From the NCBI RefSeq assembly GCF_008831155.1, contig NZ_WBKB01000007.1:62001-126000 (forward strand): DNA of 64,000 bases. Reading direction: 5' to 3'. A program made the translations under genes and the position numbers. Each line of letters opens with the position of its first letter. Positions within the stretch are counted from its first letter, which is position 1. Shown piece by piece: positions 8,940-19,532 of the stretch. The DNA comes from Gulosibacter chungangensis (GTDB taxonomy: Bacteria > Actinomycetota > Actinomycetes > Actinomycetales > Microbacteriaceae). Below the pieces are notes generated by a model that made no database searches, had not been told where the DNA came from, and saw only the letters and a program-made list of their open reading frames with translations.

Positions 8940-11249
8940 CTACTCGTCTACCGAACCCGGCTTCGAGACCCAAACGCGCAGGGCATCGCCGTCGCCAAAG
9001 ACCGCGAGGTGGCCCTGGGTGTCGGTCCTAAAGTGAGTTGTACCTGCGGCGGTCAGCATGTCGAGTGCTTCTTCGGTGGGATGGCCGTAGCCGTTTCCCG
9101 CACCGACGGAAATCAGTCCGACTCGGGCGGCAATGAGTGCGTAGAGCGCCGCGTTTTGGTCGCGGGAGCCGTGATGAGAGACCTTGACGATATCGGCGGC
9201 CACCGGCAGCTCAAGAAGTGGTGCTTGCGCAGATTCTCCGAGATCGCCAAGCGCCACCAGACTGAGACAGCTACTCGTGCAGGATGCGGTGGGCTGTGCC
9301 AAGACCGTGAGACTGGAGTCATTGCCAGTCGCGGAGGACGGTGCCCCGTCAGCTTTCCGTTCGGGGCTCAGCACCTGCCAGGACATATCTCCCAGCGCCA
9401 ACGAGTCTCCTCGTGCGCCGAAATACACGGCAATCCCCGCAAGCTGCAGCGTGGCGGTGACGGGTTCCGCCCGGGCTTCGTTGGTGTCGGGGAGCCAGGC
9501 TGCGGTGACGGGGATGCGCAAATCGGCCACGGCACCGGAATGGTCGCGATCGAAATGGCTGAGGATGAGCAGGTCTAGCTGATCGACTCCAAACTCAGCG
9601 AAGCATGCGTGAAGTGCCTCAGCATCCTCACCGGTGTCGATCAACACGGTTGCGTCCCCACTGCGGACAAGGAGTGCATCCCCCTGCCCGATATCGCACG
9701 CGACCACTCGCCAATCTGTCGGCCGCTGGAGCATTGCAAGAGTCGATTGGGTGATGACGATCAGCAGTGAGAAGCTGAGGCCGACCACGATGGCTTGCTT
9801 CCAACGGATTGGCACGCGCTTGGGTGCAAGTAATGCGAGTGCGGTACAGAGCACGACCCAGCTCAATACTCCAAAGGTTCCTGAGAACCACGGCACCGCG
9901 GCGCCCGGAAGGCGTTCCACAGTCTGTGCGATGAGTGCGATCCATTGGGCGGGTAACCACGCTACCCACGCGACTGCCAAACCTATTGGCGGTACCAGGG
10001 CGCCAATGAGGCAGGCAAATAGCCCAACCACGGTCGCGACAGGAGCGGCGGGCGCGGCAAGTAGATTCGCAATGACGCCGTAAACGGGAAGCCTTGGATC
10101 GAGCATCAGCAGGATGGGCTGACAGGCCAGTTGTGCGACCAACGGCACGGCAATGAGCAACGCTATCGACGGCGGCAACCAACGTTCAAGCCATTTGGCG
10201 ACCGGACGAGTGCCGATCAGCAGGCCCGCGGTGGCTGCTGCGGACAGGGCGAACCCGTAGTCGTGGGAAATCCAGGGGTCGGCAACCAACAAGGCGATCA
10301 CCGCGAGCCCCAACACGGGCACACCCGATACCGGCCTTGAGAAGCTTTCCAATGCGAGCACGATCACGGCCATCGCAGCGGCCCGAATCACCGAGCCTTG
10401 GGGAGTCACAAGCAACACAAACCCCGCGAGCGCGAACCCCGCGGCGGCGATTCGCACCGGTCGAGACCAGCCGAGTAATCGTCCGAAGGCGACGATTCCG
10501 ATCACGATGAGCGCGATATTCGAACCGGATACAGCGGTCAAATGAGACAGTGAGCTCACTTTCATGGCTTGATCCAGTTGGTCGTCCACGAGGGATTCGT
10601 CGCCCACGGCAAGACCGGGAACGAGCATGGCGCCCGCTCCGGGAAGCTGCTCTGCGAGCGCAATAAACCCGGCCCGCAAGGTATTGCCGACTTCAAGAAT
10701 GGGATGCGGGTGAGCGAAAAGTTCAGGGGTTTCGTTTGCGAATGCCATCGCCACAACATCGTCCCCGGTGGCCGTCGGCTTGAGCGTCGTCTCCACCACC
10801 ATCTCCGTGCCAATTCCGGGACGTTCCTCCGGCAGTTCCGCGAACACCAACACCGGGGCTTGCGTGGTGACGCCGTCGATTGCGGTGACCGTGGCGGGAA
10901 GCCGATGCCCATAACTCCCCTCACGGGGTAACCCCGCCAGCACAAATCGCAGTTCCACGCGATCTCCGGAGTCCAAGGCAGCAGAGATGACTTCGGGCAC
11001 GCGCGCTTCAGCTCGAACCGAGACCGTGCCCGTTGCCAATGCCGCGGCGGCAGCGACCACGCAGACCGTGGCGAACCACGCTCGCCGGCGGATCAAGAGC
11101 ATGGCGAGCAATGTCACCGTCAGAAGCACGACGGTGAGGGCCATCGCGGCGCTGGGAAACTCCGTTGCCAGCCAAGCTGCGAGCCAGGCACCAACCGCCG
11201 GTAATACCAAGCGCCAGTCCGGCGCTCGCTCCCAGGTGACGGTGCTCAT
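8940..11249 (-). CDS. comEC: ComEC/Rec2 DNA uptake channel protein
   Basis: The 769-residue protein has an N-terminal soluble (OB-like) part, a multi-helix Competence domain (about residues 230-500, including SLSHLTAVSGSNIALI), and a C-terminal metallo-beta-lactamase domain with SHFDRDH at 564-570 and IDTGEDAE just before. ComEC passes single-stranded DNA through the membrane during transformation. Its start overlaps the comEA stop by 4 bases, so they are translationally coupled. It implies at least a remnant of natural competence machinery. Confidence 0.94.
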   Translation of the reverse strand: MSTVTWERAPDWRLVLPAVGAWLAAWLATEFPSAAMALTVVLLTVTLLAMLLIRRRAWFATVCVVAAAAALATGTVSVRAEARVPEVISAALDSGDRVELRFVLAGLPREGSYGHRLPATVTAIDGVTTQAPVLVFAELPEERPGIGTEMVVETTLKPTATGDDVVAMAFANETPELFAHPHPILEVGNTLRAGFIALAEQLPGAGAMLVPGLAVGDESLVDDQLDQAMKVSSLSHLTAVSGSNIALIVIGIVAFGRLLGWSRPVRIAAAGFALAGFVLLVTPQGSVIRAAAMAVIVLALESFSRPVSGVPVLGLAVIALLVADPWISHDYGFALSAAATAGLLIGTRPVAKWLERWLPPSIALLIAVPLVAQLACQPILLMLDPRLPVYGVIANLLAAPAAPVATVVGLFACLIGALVPPIGLAVAWVAWLPAQWIALIAQTVERLPGAAVPWFSGTFGVLSWVVLCTALALLAPKRVPIRWKQAIVVGLSFSLLIVITQSTLAMLQRPTDWRVVACDIGQGDALLVRSGDATVLIDTGEDAEALHACFAEFGVDQLDLLILSHFDRDHSGAVADLRIPVTAAWLPDTNEARAEPVTATLQLAGIAVYFGARGDSLALGDMSWQVLSPERKADGAPSSATGNDSSLTVLAQPTASCTSSCLSLVALGDLGESAQAPLLELPVAADIVKVSHHGSRDQNAALYALIAARVGLISVGAGNGYGHPTEEALDMLTAAGTTHFRTDTQGHLAVFGDGDALRVWVSKPGSVDE

Positions 11250-11953
11250 ACGGTGACGAGCGGTTCGAGTTGCTCGAAGGTCGCATCCCCGATGCCGCTG
11301 ACTTCTTTCAGCTCATCGATCGCAGAAAAGCCGCCGTTGGCGTCTCGATAGTCGATGATTCGCTGGGCCATCGCCGGGCCAATTCGAGGCAGGGTCTCGA
11401 GTTCTGCTGCGCTCGCGGTGTTGAGGTTTACGAGGCCACCGTCACCCGCCCCGCTACCGTTCGCGCCGCCATTTGCGCCGCCGTTTGCTCCCGGTTCGGC
11501 GGCCACCCCCGGAGCTTCGGGTGGTGTCTCGCCCACCTTGGGGACGTAGATTTGTTCCCCATCGACGGCGGGACGCGCAAGGTTGATCTGCGCCGTATCA
11601 GCATCATCCGCTAGACCCCCTGCCGCCGCAATCGCGTCGACAACTCGAGCGTCAGGCCCCAGTTCGTAGACACCGGGTGATTCCACCGCGCCGAGGACAT
11701 GCACCAAGGTTCCCGCAGCGGGCACGTCCATGGACACTTCTGGCGCAGCGGTCGGAGTTGGTGTGGCGAGGCCGGCTGCCGCGGGAACGCCCACTGCAGA
11801 GCGCGGCTGCAGAGCGAGCATCAGCACCACGATCGCGCAGGCGACTAGCCCCAGCACCACCGCAGCGCCGGCGCTCAACTTCCAGCGCGGGCGCTGCGGA
11901 TCTGCAAAGAGCTGCGCAAGCTCCTCGTCGCTGACCTTAATGTTCTCGTCCAC
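11246..11953 (-). CDS. comEA: ComEA-type helix-hairpin-helix DNA-binding protein
   Basis: In this 235-residue protein a cytoplasmic tail is followed by one membrane helix (about 28-48), an SLBB domain with LVHVLGAVESPGVYEL, a flexible linker rich in Gly-Ala-Asn, and a tandem helix-hairpin-helix domain (LNTASAAELETLPRIGPAMAQRIIDYR). This is the standard layout of the surface DNA receptor that feeds ComEC. It overlaps comEC by 4 bases. The linker (NGGANGGANG) is low complexity and may vary between strains. Confidence 0.93.
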   Translation of the reverse strand: MDENIKVSDEELAQLFADPQRPRWKLSAGAAVVLGLVACAIVVLMLALQPRSAVGVPAAAGLATPTPTAAPEVSMDVPAAGTLVHVLGAVESPGVYELGPDARVVDAIAAAGGLADDADTAQINLARPAVDGEQIYVPKVGETPPEAPGVAAEPGANGGANGGANGSGAGDGGLVNLNTASAAELETLPRIGPAMAQRIIDYRDANGGFSAIDELKEVSGIGDATFEQLEPLVTV

Positions 11954-12055
11954 GCGGGCAATGTAGCGAGCGTGCGGGTGGCAGCGGTGAGTGACTCAAG
12001 TCAGCTGTGGATAGGTAACTTTCCACAGCCGCAAAGCACGCCAGGAATCGAGCAG

Positions 12056-14569
12056 CTAGCCCTTCACGACCACGTTCACGAACTTCGGGGCCTTCGCGAT
12101 GATCTTGACGACCTGCTTACCCTCGATATTGCGCTGTGCACCGGCAGTTTCGAGGGCGAGCTTCTTGAACTCTTCCTCGTCGATGTCCGGGGCAACGTCG
12201 AAGGAGTCACGTACCTTGCCGTTAATCTGCACGATGGCCGTCACCGAGTCTTCCACCAGCAGCGCCGGGTCCGCGGTCGGCCACTCAACGAGCGCCACCG
12301 AAGGTTCGTGCCCGAGCTGCTGCCACATGTCTTCGGCAACATAGGGCGCAAACATGTCGAGCATTATCGCGACCGTCTCGGCAGCCTCGCGCACGGCAGG
12401 ATCCGCCGCACCCACGCCACCGTCAATTGCCTTGCGGGTAGCGTTCGTGAGTTCCATCAGCCGCGCGATAATCACGTTGTACTTGAACGTCTCACCAAGC
12501 TTCGGCACCTCGTCGAGGATGCGTGCGGTCACCCGGCGCAGCTCCAGAGCCCCCGTGGTGAAGTCCACGCCAGGCTCAGAAGTCACGTCATGCGCAAGTC
12601 GCCAAGCGCGGGCGAGGAACTTGCCGGAACCTGACACCGACACGTCGGCCCAGTCCACGTCCTCCTCGGGAGGCGAGGCGAAGAGCATCGTGGTGCGCAC
12701 CGCATCCACACCGTGTTCGTTCAGCTCGTCGCCGAGCTTGACGAAGTTACCCTTCGACTTCGACATCTTCGCGCCATTGAGCACCACCATGCCCTGGTTC
12801 AGCAGCGCGCTGAACGGCTCGGTGAAGGAGACGTAGCCGAGATCGTAGAGCACTTTGGTGATGAAGCGCGCGTAGAGCAGGTGCAGAATCGCGTGCTCGA
12901 CACCACCGATGTACTGGTCGACCGGCGCCCACTTCTTCAGCTCTTCCTGGTCGAAGGGCTCGGCATCGTTATTCGGCGAGAGGAAGCGCAGGAAGTACCA
13001 GGAGGAGTCCACGAAGGTGTCCATGGTGTCGGTGTCGCGCGTTGCCGGGCTGCCATCGGGCAGCGTCACGGTCTTCCACTCGGTCGCAGCTCCCAGCGGC
13101 GAAGAGCCCTTGGGCTTGAGGTCGAGTCCCTCGCCGTCAGGCAGGCGCACCGGTAGCTGTTCTTCGGGCACCGGGATTTCGTTGTCCGCTTCGTCGTAGA
13201 CGATCGGGATGGGCGTACCCCAGTAACGCTGGCGGGAAATCAGCCAGTCGCGCAGACGGTAATTCTTAGCCGCGCGACCGGTGCCGCGCTCAGCGAGAAT
13301 CTCGATTGCCTTCGCGATCGCGTCGTCCTTGGTGAGCCCGTTGAGCTCTTCCGAGTTAATCAGCTGGCCGTCGCCCGCGAGCGCCACCCCGGTGACTGCC
13401 GGGTCGTATTCGACGCCCTCTTCAACCTCGGTGGGCTCAACCACAATCTTGATCGGCAAGTCGAAGGTGCGCGCGAAGTCGAGGTCACGCTGGTCGTGCG
13501 CGGGCACAGCCATGATCGCGCCGTGACCGTAGTCGGCGAGGACATAGTCTGAGGTCCAAATCGGCAGTCGCGAGCCGTCAAGCGGGTTGATGCCATAGCG
13601 CTCAAGGAACACACCCGTCTTCGGGCGGTCCGCGTTCTGGCGGTCAATTGCGCCCATCTGCTGGGTGTGAGTGAGGTACTCGCGGAAGCGCTGCTGAGTT
13701 TCCTCGGAGGCACCTGCGGCGAGTTCTTCAGCGAGGTCGCTATCGGGAGCGACCACCATGAAGGTCGCACCGTAGAGCGTGTCGGGGCGGGTGGTGAACA
13801 CCGAAACCGGCTCATCCCGGCCCTCAATCGCGAACTCCACATCGGCACCGTAGGAACGGCCAATCCAGTTGCGCTGCATCGTGAGCACCTTGTGGGGCCA
13901 CTTCCCCTCAAGCTGGTCGAGGTCCTCGAGCAGTCGGTCGGCGTAGTCGGTGATCCGCAGGAACCACTGCGTCAGCTTCTTCTTGACGACCACCGCACCA
14001 GAGCGCTCACTCGTGCCGTCCGCAAGCACCTGCTCGTTCGCGAGCACGGTCTGGTCGACCGGGTCCCAGTTGACGCTGGATTCCTTGCGGTATGCCAGCC
14101 CCTTCTCGTACATCTTGAGGAAGAGCCACTGGTTCCACTTGTAGTACTCCGGGTCGGAGGTGTGCAGCACTCGGTTCCAGTCGAAGCTCGCGGCGTAGCG
14201 GCGCATCGAGTCGCGCTGCTGGGCGATGTTTTCGTAGGTCCATTCACGCGGTTCGCCACCGCGCTTAATCGCGGCGTTTTCCGCCGGCAGACCGAAGGAG
14301 TCCCAGCCAATCGGGTGCAGCACCTGAAAACCGCGGTGGCGCCAGTAGCGCGCGACCGCATCGCCGAGCGCGTACTGCTCCGCGTGCCCCATGTGCAGAT
14401 CACCCGAGGGGTACGGGAACATATCCAGCACGTACTTGCGCGGGCGATCGTCCTCGAACTTCGAGGTATCAAAGGGGTCGAGCTCGTCCCAGACCGGACG
14501 CCACTTCGCCTCTAGGCGGCGAAAATCGTAGGTCTCTTCGGGTTGGACGTCGTCTCGTTCAACGGTCAC
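12056..14569 (-). CDS. leuS: Leucyl-tRNA synthetase
   Basis: This 837-residue class I synthetase carries the HIGH-type HMGH at 59-62 and KMSKS at 601-605. The CP1 editing domain lies between, with the threonine-rich [12 protein letters not shown] segment and the D in GVPAHDQRD-like [13 protein letters not shown]. It charges tRNA-Leu and clears misacylated products. It is the first gene of the minus-strand leuS-comEA-comEC stretch, with a 102-base gap to comEA. No T-box leader is evident upstream. Confidence 0.97.
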   Translation of the reverse strand: MTVERDDVQPEETYDFRRLEAKWRPVWDELDPFDTSKFEDDRPRKYVLDMFPYPSGDLHMGHAEQYALGDAVARYWRHRGFQVLHPIGWDSFGLPAENAAIKRGGEPREWTYENIAQQRDSMRRYAASFDWNRVLHTSDPEYYKWNQWLFLKMYEKGLAYRKESSVNWDPVDQTVLANEQVLADGTSERSGAVVVKKKLTQWFLRITDYADRLLEDLDQLEGKWPHKVLTMQRNWIGRSYGADVEFAIEGRDEPVSVFTTRPDTLYGATFMVVAPDSDLAEELAAGASEETQQRFREYLTHTQQMGAIDRQNADRPKTGVFLERYGINPLDGSRLPIWTSDYVLADYGHGAIMAVPAHDQRDLDFARTFDLPIKIVVEPTEVEEGVEYDPAVTGVALAGDGQLINSEELNGLTKDDAIAKAIEILAERGTGRAAKNYRLRDWLISRQRYWGTPIPIVYDEADNEIPVPEEQLPVRLPDGEGLDLKPKGSSPLGAATEWKTVTLPDGSPATRDTDTMDTFVDSSWYFLRFLSPNNDAEPFDQEELKKWAPVDQYIGGVEHAILHLLYARFITKVLYDLGYVSFTEPFSALLNQGMVVLNGAKMSKSKGNFVKLGDELNEHGVDAVRTTMLFASPPEEDVDWADVSVSGSGKFLARAWRLAHDVTSEPGVDFTTGALELRRVTARILDEVPKLGETFKYNVIIARLMELTNATRKAIDGGVGAADPAVREAAETVAIMLDMFAPYVAEDMWQQLGHEPSVALVEWPTADPALLVEDSVTAIVQINGKVRDSFDVAPDIDEEEFKKLALETAGAQRNIEGKQVVKIIAKAPKFVNVVVKG

Positions 14570-14725
14570 TGCAATTCTTCTTTCGACAGAAAAGTGGCGT
14601 TCGAAAGGTAAGCGGCTTTCGACAAGTGCGGATGCAACCTATCCAGTTTAGCGAGGTGACGGCGCTATTGCGCAGGTGTTGGCAACCTCAGCGAATCATC
14701 CAGGTTCCGCTCCTAGGCTGAACTG

Positions 14726-15379
14726 ATGATCAACACTCTGCTCGACTGGATCATCGGCACCGTGCAGCAGATGGATCCGGTCGTCGTCACCCTCATCGCG
14801 GGCCTGGCGATTCTGCTTGAGACGAGCATCCTGATCGGCTTGGTGGTGCCCGGCGATTCGGTGCTGCTGATTGCTGCGACCGGAGTCACGAGTTGGGGAA
14901 TGTGGGCGGGCCTTGTTGCGGCGGGGATTATTGGCGCGTTGATCGGCGAAACGATCGGCTTTTGGCTGGGGAGACTCCTCGGCGAACCAATCAAGAAATC
15001 CTGGTTTGGCCGCAAAATTGGTCCGAACGACTGGGTCAAGGCCGAGGCCTTTCTGGAAAATCGTGGCGGCCTTGCGGTCTTCGTGTCCCGTTTTCTGCCC
15101 GTGTTTCATTCACTCGTACCCGCCACCGCGGGAATTGCCGGGATGAGCTATCGCAAGTTCATGGCCTGGACCGCGCCGGCCTGCATCATCTGGGCACTCG
15201 CCTATGTGTCCGTCGGCGCTCTCGCGACCGCAAGCTATCAGCAGCTGAGCCAGCAGTTAAGTTGGGCGGGGTACATCTTCATCGCGATCATCGTCCTGTT
15301 CTTTGTGGTGGTGTGGCTCGTCAAGCGCTGGCTCAGCCGCCGCTTCGCGGATGACATCACAACTTCGGATGCGGATTAA
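14726..15379 (+). CDS. DedA family membrane protein
   Basis: This 217-residue integral membrane protein contains the DedA/SNARE-associated signature, including the amphipathic GRLLGEPIKKSWFGRKIG region and FVSRFLPVFHSLVPATAGIAGMSYRKF. DedA proteins are linked to undecaprenyl-phosphate or phospholipid flipping and membrane homeostasis. It is divergent from leuS and lies 24 bases ahead of the SRAP gene, so a DedA-SRAP-App1 transcript is likely. Confidence 0.9.
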   Translation: MINTLLDWIIGTVQQMDPVVVTLIAGLAILLETSILIGLVVPGDSVLLIAATGVTSWGMWAGLVAAGIIGALIGETIGFWLGRLLGEPIKKSWFGRKIGPNDWVKAEAFLENRGGLAVFVSRFLPVFHSLVPATAGIAGMSYRKFMAWTAPACIIWALAYVSVGALATASYQQLSQQLSWAGYIFIAIIVLFFVVVWLVKRWLSRRFADDITTSDAD

Positions 15380-15403
15380 CACCTGTCGCGTTACGCTGAC
15401 CTC

Positions 15404-16096
15404 GTGTGTGGCAGATTTGTGGTGGCCCGTGCGAGTGCGGAACTCGCCGTAGAGCTCGAGGTTGAGCAGGTTTCGGAAGAGCCGATTCCGCAGTCCTATA
15501 ACGTCGCCCCGACCAACCGCATCCCGCTCGTGGTCGATGCCAAAGGCATCCGCCGACTGGAGCTTGCCCGTTGGGGCCTTATTCCACGCTGGGCAAAAGA
15601 TATTTCCGTCGGGGTGCGCGCTATCAATGCCCGCAGCGAGACAGCCGCCGCAAAACCAACTTTTCGTGAAGCGGTGAAGCAACGTCGCGGGGTGATTCCC
15701 GTCGATGGTTACTACGAGTGGCGTAAACGCGCGGATGGTAAAAAGCAGCCGTATTTCATCTATCCGGCGGACAAATCGCTGCTGCTCTTTGCCGGTCTCT
15801 ATGAGTGGTGGAAGACCCCGGAAGAGGAGTGGTTGCTCTCCGCCACGATCCTCACGCGTGATTCGGTCGGTGAACAGATGGTGAATCTGCACGATCGGAT
15901 GCCGGTGTTCATGGCAAAGCAGGATGTTTCCGAATGGCTTTCGGAAACTACCCTCGTCGATCAAGCGTTGGTGGAATCTTTCGCTGACCGCGCCATTTCC
16001 GTCGCGGATCAGCTCACCATGCATCCGGTGGACCCCAGAGTGGGGAATGTTCGAGCCTCCGGTGAAGATTTGGTTTCCGCAATCGTGGAAGACTGA
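15404..16096 (+). CDS. SOS response-associated peptidase (SRAP/YedK/HMCES family)
   Basis: The 230-residue protein starts with a GTG followed by CGRF; after Met removal the N-terminal Cys is the residue that crosslinks abasic DNA. SYNVAPTN, the INARSET segment, VDGYYEWRK and NLHDRMPVF are all conserved SRAP motifs. SRAP shields abasic sites in single-stranded DNA through a DNA-protein crosslink. It sits 4 bases ahead of the next gene. No LexA box was found immediately upstream. Confidence 0.93.
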   Translation: MCGRFVVARASAELAVELEVEQVSEEPIPQSYNVAPTNRIPLVVDAKGIRRLELARWGLIPRWAKDISVGVRAINARSETAAAKPTFREAVKQRRGVIPVDGYYEWRKRADGKKQPYFIYPADKSLLLFAGLYEWWKTPEEEWLLSATILTRDSVGEQMVNLHDRMPVFMAKQDVSEWLSETTLVDQALVESFADRAISVADQLTMHPVDPRVGNVRASGEDLVSAIVED

Positions 16097-16100
16097 CCGG

Positions 16101-17309
16101 GTGACCCCCAAGCACCGCCCCCGCCGCACCCTCGGCGAATTGATCGCCAGCATCCCGTTTATTCGCGTGTTCGTGAATAACGCTTTTCGCATTGAAGATT
16201 CAATAAAGCGCTTCCGGATGCGCCGGGCTCGGGAACGCGGGCACCTGGAAGTTGTTGAGTCATACACGGGTATCGGTTCGACCACGCGTGTGCGTGTGCT
16301 CGGCCGGGTGCAGATGATTCCGACTGCCTTGCGGCGAACTGGGCGGCGCCGTTTCCCTTCGCTGCTGCGCGGGCAGAAAGAACAGCTCGTGCGGGGGTGG
16401 CGCAGTTTTGTGCGGGTAGCGGTACCGTACAGCATGGTGAAAGTGCACCTGAACGGTCACGTCCACGAATTTGAGGCGGACCGCGGCGGGATCATCGACC
16501 AGACCATTGAGGTGAGCTTAGAACCGGGCTGGCGCACCATCAAGTTTGAAAGTGCTGACGGACAATTTTCGGAGGCCTCGGTATTCATTAAGCCAGCCGA
16601 GCAAAAAGTCGGCATCATCTCGGACGTGGATGACACGGTAATGGTCACCTCGCTCCCCCGTCCGCTGCTGGCCGCATGGAATACCTTCGTGCTCGATGAG
16701 CATGCACGCGCGGCAGTCCCCGGCATGAACGTGCTGTATCAGCGGTTGGCGGCGAAGTTCGGGCAAGAAGCTACGCCCGTGGTCTACCTCTCGACCGGGT
16801 CTTGGAATGTCGCACCCACGCTGAACCGTTTTCTTGGCCGCAATCTCTACCCCTTCGGCCCCCTGCTACTGACCGACTGGGGCCCCGTACCGCAGCGGCT
16901 GTTCCGTTCTGGCACCGATCACAAGCGTGCCAATCTCCGGCGCCTGGCCGAAGACTTCCCCGATGTGAAATGGCTACTGATCGGTGATGACGGCCAGCAC
17001 GATGAAAAGCTCTACGGCGAATTCGCGCGCGACTACCCCGACTCGGTGCTCGCCATCGCCATCCGGCAGCTATCCAATACCGAATCAGTTCTCGCTGGTG
17101 GCCGTGCGAGCACCTCGGCACGCTGGCGTCGGCACCACCGCAATGTTCCCTGGGTGCACGGGCCAAACGGCGCGAAGCTCATTCAAGAACTCGCTCGCAT
17201 CGGCATTCTCGACCCCGACGCCGCTGCGGCCGAACTCGTCGACCTCTCCGAATCCCTCGCGGATGTGCGCCGCGCCGTCCCCTATCCGCCAGCGGAAATC
17301 TCCGACTAA
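16101..17309 (+). CDS. App1-type phosphatase domain protein (DUF2183)
   Basis: The predicted product has 402 residues from a GTG at 16101, four bases after the SRAP stop. The C-terminal half contains the HAD-like core ISDVDDTVMVTSL and YLSTGSWNVAPTLNRFL plus LLIGDDGQHDEKLYGEF, which is the App1 catalytic domain described in yeast phosphatidate phosphatase App1. The N-terminal part is basic, with an Arg-rich segment. A lipid phosphate substrate is possible by analogy only. Its stop overlaps the stop of the histidine kinase gene on the other strand by 3 bases. Confidence 0.85.
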   Translation: MTPKHRPRRTLGELIASIPFIRVFVNNAFRIEDSIKRFRMRRARERGHLEVVESYTGIGSTTRVRVLGRVQMIPTALRRTGRRRFPSLLRGQKEQLVRGWRSFVRVAVPYSMVKVHLNGHVHEFEADRGGIIDQTIEVSLEPGWRTIKFESADGQFSEASVFIKPAEQKVGIISDVDDTVMVTSLPRPLLAAWNTFVLDEHARAAVPGMNVLYQRLAAKFGQEATPVVYLSTGSWNVAPTLNRFLGRNLYPFGPLLLTDWGPVPQRLFRSGTDHKRANLRRLAEDFPDVKWLLIGDDGQHDEKLYGEFARDYPDSVLAIAIRQLSNTESVLAGGRASTSARWRRHHRNVPWVHGPNGAKLIQELARIGILDPDAAAAELVDLSESLADVRRAVPYPPAEISD

Positions 17310-18757
17310 GACCCGGCGTTCTCGCTCGGTAGCCGCAGGATGAACCGCGTGTGCCCGGGTTCACTGCGCACCGAGAGAGTGCCGGCGTGGGCGGTCACGA
17401 TTGCGTGACTGATCGATAACCCCAAGCCGGTGGAACCGGTGCTGCCGGAGTCACCGCTAGACCGTTCCCGCGAGGCATCCCCGCGCACGAACCGGCCAAA
17501 GATTGAGGAAATAATTTCCGGGTCGACACCGGGGCCATTGTCCTCCACCCACACCTCGACCGCATCCTGCTCGCGCCGTGTCGAAACGGTCACGACGGTG
17601 CCGGCGGGTGTGTGCGTCCCGGCATTTCGCAGCAGGTTTGCGAGCACCTGGTGGAGCCGCAAGGCATCACCGCGGACGGTGAGTTCCTCCGGAAGCACCT
17701 CGAGAACCCACTCGTGATCGCGGTAGGTGGCCTGCGCATCCTCAATCGCGTCAATCACGATCCGGGTCAGGTCGGTGGCTTCCAGCCGAAGCTGTTGCCC
17801 GGCATCCAATCTCGCCAGTAGCAGTAGGTCTTCGACCAGGTCGGTCATGCGCACCGAAGCGGAGTTGATTCGCTCCAAGGAATGCCGCTGCGACTCGTCC
17901 AGATTCTGGTCACCGCGACGCACCAGTTCCGAATAACCCCGGATCGCAGCCAGCGGCGTGCGCAGTTCGTGACTCGCATCGGCCACGAACTGACGCAGTT
18001 GCTGCTCGCTGTACTCGCGAGCAGTGAGCGCCTCTTCAACGCTGTCGAGGAGCAGATTGAGGGCAGTTCCGACCTTGCCCACCTCGGTTCCGGGATCAGT
18101 ATCTGCCTCGGGCACACGATCTGCGATGGTCACTTCTCCGTCGGACATCGGCTGCGCCGATACTTTGGTGGCGGTGGCGGCCACTCGATCGAGCGGCCGC
18201 AGGGCACGGCTCACGAGGTTCGACGCGAAGAGCGCGAACAGCCCGATCGCAATGGCCGCGGCAATCGCATAGAAGAGTGTCAGGTTCCAGGTCGTTGACT
18301 GCGCGTCGGAGGCGTCCAAGCCCGCGATCACCACGAGTGTGGTGCCGGTCGAGTCGGTAAGCGACTCGGCCTGCACTCGCATGGGGCCGAGCCCGGTCAC
18401 CGACACCGTCATGGGGCGTGTCGACGCTCCCGCAACGATCTCGCGAGCCTGCGCCTGGGTAAGGTTTACGGTCTCACCATTCGCCTCGGTGTATTCGGCG
18501 CGAAGGACCTGATCATCAAGCACCATAAGCGAGAGCGTGCCGATTCTCGATTCTGGCCGGTCCAGCCCGAGTCCGTCACCGAGGTCTTCGCCCGATGGCG
18601 GCATCATGAATTGCGAACGGAGTGTCTGGGCCACTTGCTGGTCGAGACGTTCGAGCTGATCCCGGTGGAGTGCGGTCACCGAGACCGCCCCCACCACGAT
18701 CGCGAAGAGCGCCACGAGGCCGACGAAGCTCAACACGAGCTTCCGGCGCAGTGTCAT
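17306..18757 (-). CDS. HAMP-domain sensor histidine kinase (OmpR-family partner)
   Basis: In this 483-residue kinase membrane helices at about 8-30 and 159-183 flank an extracytoplasmic sensor of roughly 130 residues. They are followed by a HAMP domain, the HisKA box with His263 in ADASHELRTPLA, and an HATPase domain (VLANLLRNAG, VEDNGPGVD, GSTGLGLSISHAIV). It overlaps the response regulator gene by 4 bases and closes the five-gene operon that starts with DUF4956. The sensor is acidic and not recognised as a known ligand-binding fold. Confidence 0.92.
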   Translation of the reverse strand: MTLRRKLVLSFVGLVALFAIVVGAVSVTALHRDQLERLDQQVAQTLRSQFMMPPSGEDLGDGLGLDRPESRIGTLSLMVLDDQVLRAEYTEANGETVNLTQAQAREIVAGASTRPMTVSVTGLGPMRVQAESLTDSTGTTLVVIAGLDASDAQSTTWNLTLFYAIAAAIAIGLFALFASNLVSRALRPLDRVAATATKVSAQPMSDGEVTIADRVPEADTDPGTEVGKVGTALNLLLDSVEEALTAREYSEQQLRQFVADASHELRTPLAAIRGYSELVRRGDQNLDESQRHSLERINSASVRMTDLVEDLLLLARLDAGQQLRLEATDLTRIVIDAIEDAQATYRDHEWVLEVLPEELTVRGDALRLHQVLANLLRNAGTHTPAGTVVTVSTRREQDAVEVWVEDNGPGVDPEIISSIFGRFVRGDASRERSSGDSGSTGSTGLGLSISHAIVTAHAGTLSVRSEPGHTRFILRLPSENAGS

Positions 18758-19506
18758 GCTTCCTCGCGGATCGTGTACCCAACACCGCGAACCGTGTGGA
18801 TGAGCGGCCCACCTCGCGAGTCAATTTTCTTCCGCAGATAGGAGATGTACAGCTCGACGATGCTCGATTTTCCGCCGAAGTCATAGCCCCACACTTCGTC
18901 AAGGATTTGGCTTTTCGACAGCACGTGGCGGGGGTTCTTCATCAGGTAGCGCAGCAGGTCAAATTCGGTGGAGGTGAGCGTAATGCGCTCGTCGCCGCGA
19001 AACACTTCGTAGGTGTCCTCATTCAATTCGAGATCCGCCACGCGCAGCACGTGGGCCTCTTCCTCGACAACAGTCTTGACGTGCCGCCGGACCAGCGCTC
19101 GGAGGCGCACCACGACTTCTTCGAGGCTGAAGGGCTTGGTGACATAGTCATCGCCGCCCTCGGCGATACCGGCAATGCGGTCATCGAGGTCGTCTTTTGC
19201 GGTGAGAAAGAGCACCGGAGTATCGTCTTTTGCTTCCCGAAGGCGCTTGAGCACTGTCATCCCGTCCATGCCGGGCATCATGATGTCGAGCACGATGATG
19301 TCGGGCGAGAACTCATGGATTGCGTCGAGTGCTTGGCGTCCCGTCGCGGCAACTCGCACCTCCCAGCCTTCCGCGCGAAGTGTCATGCGAAGCAGGTCGG
19401 CGAGGTACTCCTCGTCATCGGCCACGAGCGCCCGGATGGGGCTGCCATCCGGGCGGCTCAAGGGAGTTGCTACCGGGCTCATGGCCTCATTCAACATCAT
19501 CTGCAC
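18754..19506 (-). CDS. OmpR/PhoB-family response regulator
   Basis: The 250-residue protein has a receiver domain with phosphoacceptor Asp74 in IVLDIMMPGMDG, the acidic pair VADDEE at about 28-32 and the Lys in TAKDD. It is joined to a winged-helix output domain ending LIHTVRGVGYTIREEA. It lies 26 bases after the Cthe_2159-like gene and overlaps the kinase gene. An ATG at residue 9 gives a slightly shorter start. Two CCTATGA direct repeats 11 bp apart before the operon are the kind of site this class binds. Confidence 0.92.
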   Translation of the reverse strand: MQMMLNEAMSPVATPLSRPDGSPIRALVADDEEYLADLLRMTLRAEGWEVRVAATGRQALDAIHEFSPDIIVLDIMMPGMDGMTVLKRLREAKDDTPVLFLTAKDDLDDRIAGIAEGGDDYVTKPFSLEEVVVRLRALVRRHVKTVVEEEAHVLRVADLELNEDTYEVFRGDERITLTSTEFDLLRYLMKNPRHVLSKSQILDEVWGYDFGGKSSIVELYISYLRKKIDSRGGPLIHTVRGVGYTIREEA

Positions 19507-19532
19507 TCACTTTGCGTGGTGACGGTGCCGCA

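Noticed and set aside
11446-11500. Short repeats in comEA as a possible mobile or CRISPR-like array
   Set aside because: They are in-frame codons for an Asn-Gly-Gly-Ala linker, a normal low-complexity spacer.
13667-14515. Long plus-strand open frame of 282 codons
   Set aside because: It is antisense to leuS, has no family similarity, and arises from codon bias of the real gene. The same holds for other long antisense frames at 953-1735, 15257-16435, 57683-58720, 59100-60134 and 62727-63635.
14570-14725. T-box leader upstream of leuS
   Set aside because: No T-box consensus or paired antiterminator hairpins could be found in the 156-base divergent gap.
14700-14725. Iron box before the DedA gene (CTAGGCTGA)
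   Set aside because: Only one half-site matches; the second half is absent, unlike the perfect palindrome at 45509.
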